A stretch of 5,569 nucleotides of DNA from an uncultured Eubacteriales bacterium (GTDB taxonomy: Bacteria > Bacillota > Clostridia > Oscillospirales > UMGS1783): NCBI GenBank assembly GCA_900555065.1, contig USJY01000114.1, positions 1-5,569 of the forward strand. The letters are read 5' to 3'. Below the pieces are notes generated by a model. The model saw nothing but the letters and a program-made list of their open reading frames with translations. It did not search any database and was not told where the DNA came from. The first letter of the stretch is position 1. Every line of letters starts with the position of its first letter. A program made the translations under genes and the position numbers. Positions 5,243-5,569 of the stretch are shown here, piece by piece.

Positions 5243-5273
5243 TACTTATGATTTTATCGTTATATCATAAGTA
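5243..5273. repeat. 10-bp inverted repeat between excisionase and integrase genes
   Basis: TACTTATGAT (5243-5252) and ATCATAAGTA (5264-5273) are perfect inverted arms around an 11-base A+T centre. No U-run follows in the direction of the integrase, so a terminator is unlikely in that sense. The arms straddle a candidate -10 box, which suggests an operator or Xis/Int arm site. The function is inferred. Confidence 0.55.
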
Positions 5274-5287
5274 ACTTTATTTTTAAA
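5259..5287 (-). promoter_or_regulatory. Candidate promoter of the integrase gene
   Basis: Minus-strand extended -10 TGATATAAC (hexamer 5264-5259) is preceded at 17 bp by a weak -35, TTTAAA (5287-5282), which overlaps the excisionase stop codon. Start would be near 5252, about 43 bases before TTG 5209. The weak -35 keeps confidence low. Confidence 0.35.
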
Positions 5288-5480
5288 GACAATCACTGGA
5301 TTTCCCGTGATTCAGGACAAATTTAATTACATCCGCTTTTGCTATTTTGTATTCCCTTCCAATTCGAATGGACGGAATGCTTTTATTCCGAAGATAACGG
5401 TATGCAAGTTTTTTGCTGCTTCTACCAAGCATTATGCACAACTCGTTTATACCAACTACATCGGGATATTCATCAAACAT
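5283..5480 (-). CDS. Excisionase-family / AlpA-like HTH DNA-binding protein
   Basis: A 65-aa protein with the winged helix-turn-helix layout of the HTH_17/excisionase family: VVGINELCIMLGRSSKKLAYRYL (two helices, the second for recognition) then NKSIPSIRIGREYKIAKADVIKFV (wing and last helix). Such proteins bind bent sites near attachment ends and favour excision over integration by the partner recombinase. The frame is open from GTG 5489, but AAGGAG (5496-5491) sits one base before that GTG and 10 bases before ATG 5480, so ATG 5480 is the chosen start. It lies about 75 bases upstream of the integrase on the same strand, the xis-int order seen in Tn916-like elements. It is clearly A+T-richer than the chromosomal genes. 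A general transcriptional regulator is the alternative reading. Confidence 0.82.
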   Translation of the reverse strand: MFDEYPDVVGINELCIMLGRSSKKLAYRYLRNKSIPSIRIGREYKIAKADVIKFVLNHGKSSDCL

Positions 5481-5485
5481 TATTT

Positions 5486-5569
5486 TCACGCTCCTTGTAT
5501 TTTATTTGCACCCATCCGCCGGCCCATTTCCTGCGCTCTCTTTGACCGCGTATTTGCAGGCTGGCGCTG
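5486..5569 (-). CDS. Possible C-terminal end of an upstream element gene
   Basis: A minus-strand frame enters from the window edge and ends at TGA 5488-5486, giving 27 basic residues ending GRRMGANKIQGA. The excisionase ribosome site lies within it, as expected for tightly packed element genes. A second frame is also open here and ends at TGA 5475-5473, so which, if either, is coding cannot be decided. No family recognised. Confidence 0.25.
   Translation of the reverse strand, partial: QRQPANTRSKRAQEMGRRMGANKIQGA

Noticed and set aside
1..5569. CRISPR array, insertion-sequence ends or a defence system
   Set aside because: No regularly spaced repeats, transposase frames or known defence motifs were found; the element's cargo would lie beyond the window.

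Overview
The window reads as chromosomal DNA from a Gram-positive anaerobe of the Clostridia (Bacillota), G+C-rich in its housekeeping part. The grounds are S2 and EF-Ts proteins of clostridial type, a purine riboswitch with an intrinsic-terminator platform, consensus sigma-A promoters, strong AAGGAG ribosome sites, a tRNA gene with encoded CCA, and a Tn916-style integrase/excisionase module. The genus cannot be fixed from sequence alone.

Layout: all protein genes lie on the minus strand, so in gene order read from high to low coordinates. (a) 5569-3855 is the end of an integrated mobile element: a possible gene end running in from beyond the window, a small excisionase-like HTH protein (5480-5283), then a tyrosine recombinase (about 5209-3855) whose catalytic C-terminus is cut off by a one-base frameshift. 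(b) 3817-3731 is an intact plus-strand tRNA-Leu(CAG) whose 3' end faces the integrase, the usual attachment-site geometry; a rho-independent terminator (3827-3855) sits between them. Upstream of this tRNA is a second tRNA-Leu that stops after the anticodon arm (3550-3592), followed by about 140 bases of hairpin-rich DNA of unknown role. Both are driven by a consensus promoter at 3478-3506. (c) 3442-3221 is a divergent minus-strand promoter followed at once by a guanine-class purine riboswitch aptamer (3400-3337) and terminator platform (3338-3289). (d) 3220-1847 is the gene it controls, a 457-aa FAD-dependent dehydrogenase-like protein of the COG2509 type with no established function. (e) 1758-1731 is a terminator that overlaps the -35 box of the rpsB promoter (1749-1721); then a 128-base structured leader, rpsB (1586-831) and the start of tsf (733-1, leaving the window).

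How it works together: rpsB-tsf is the standard translation operon (30S protein S2 and elongation factor Ts). The flavoprotein gene is an independent unit predicted to be switched off by guanine or a close analogue, which ties an otherwise uncharacterised oxidoreductase to purine status. The integrase end is a mobile island anchored at tRNA-Leu(CAG) and probably no longer able to excise by itself. The most worthwhile observations are the riboswitch-flavoprotein link, the duplicated P3 motif that looks like the antiterminator, the terminator/promoter overlap at rpsB, the broken tRNA with its structured tail, and the frameshifted integrase.
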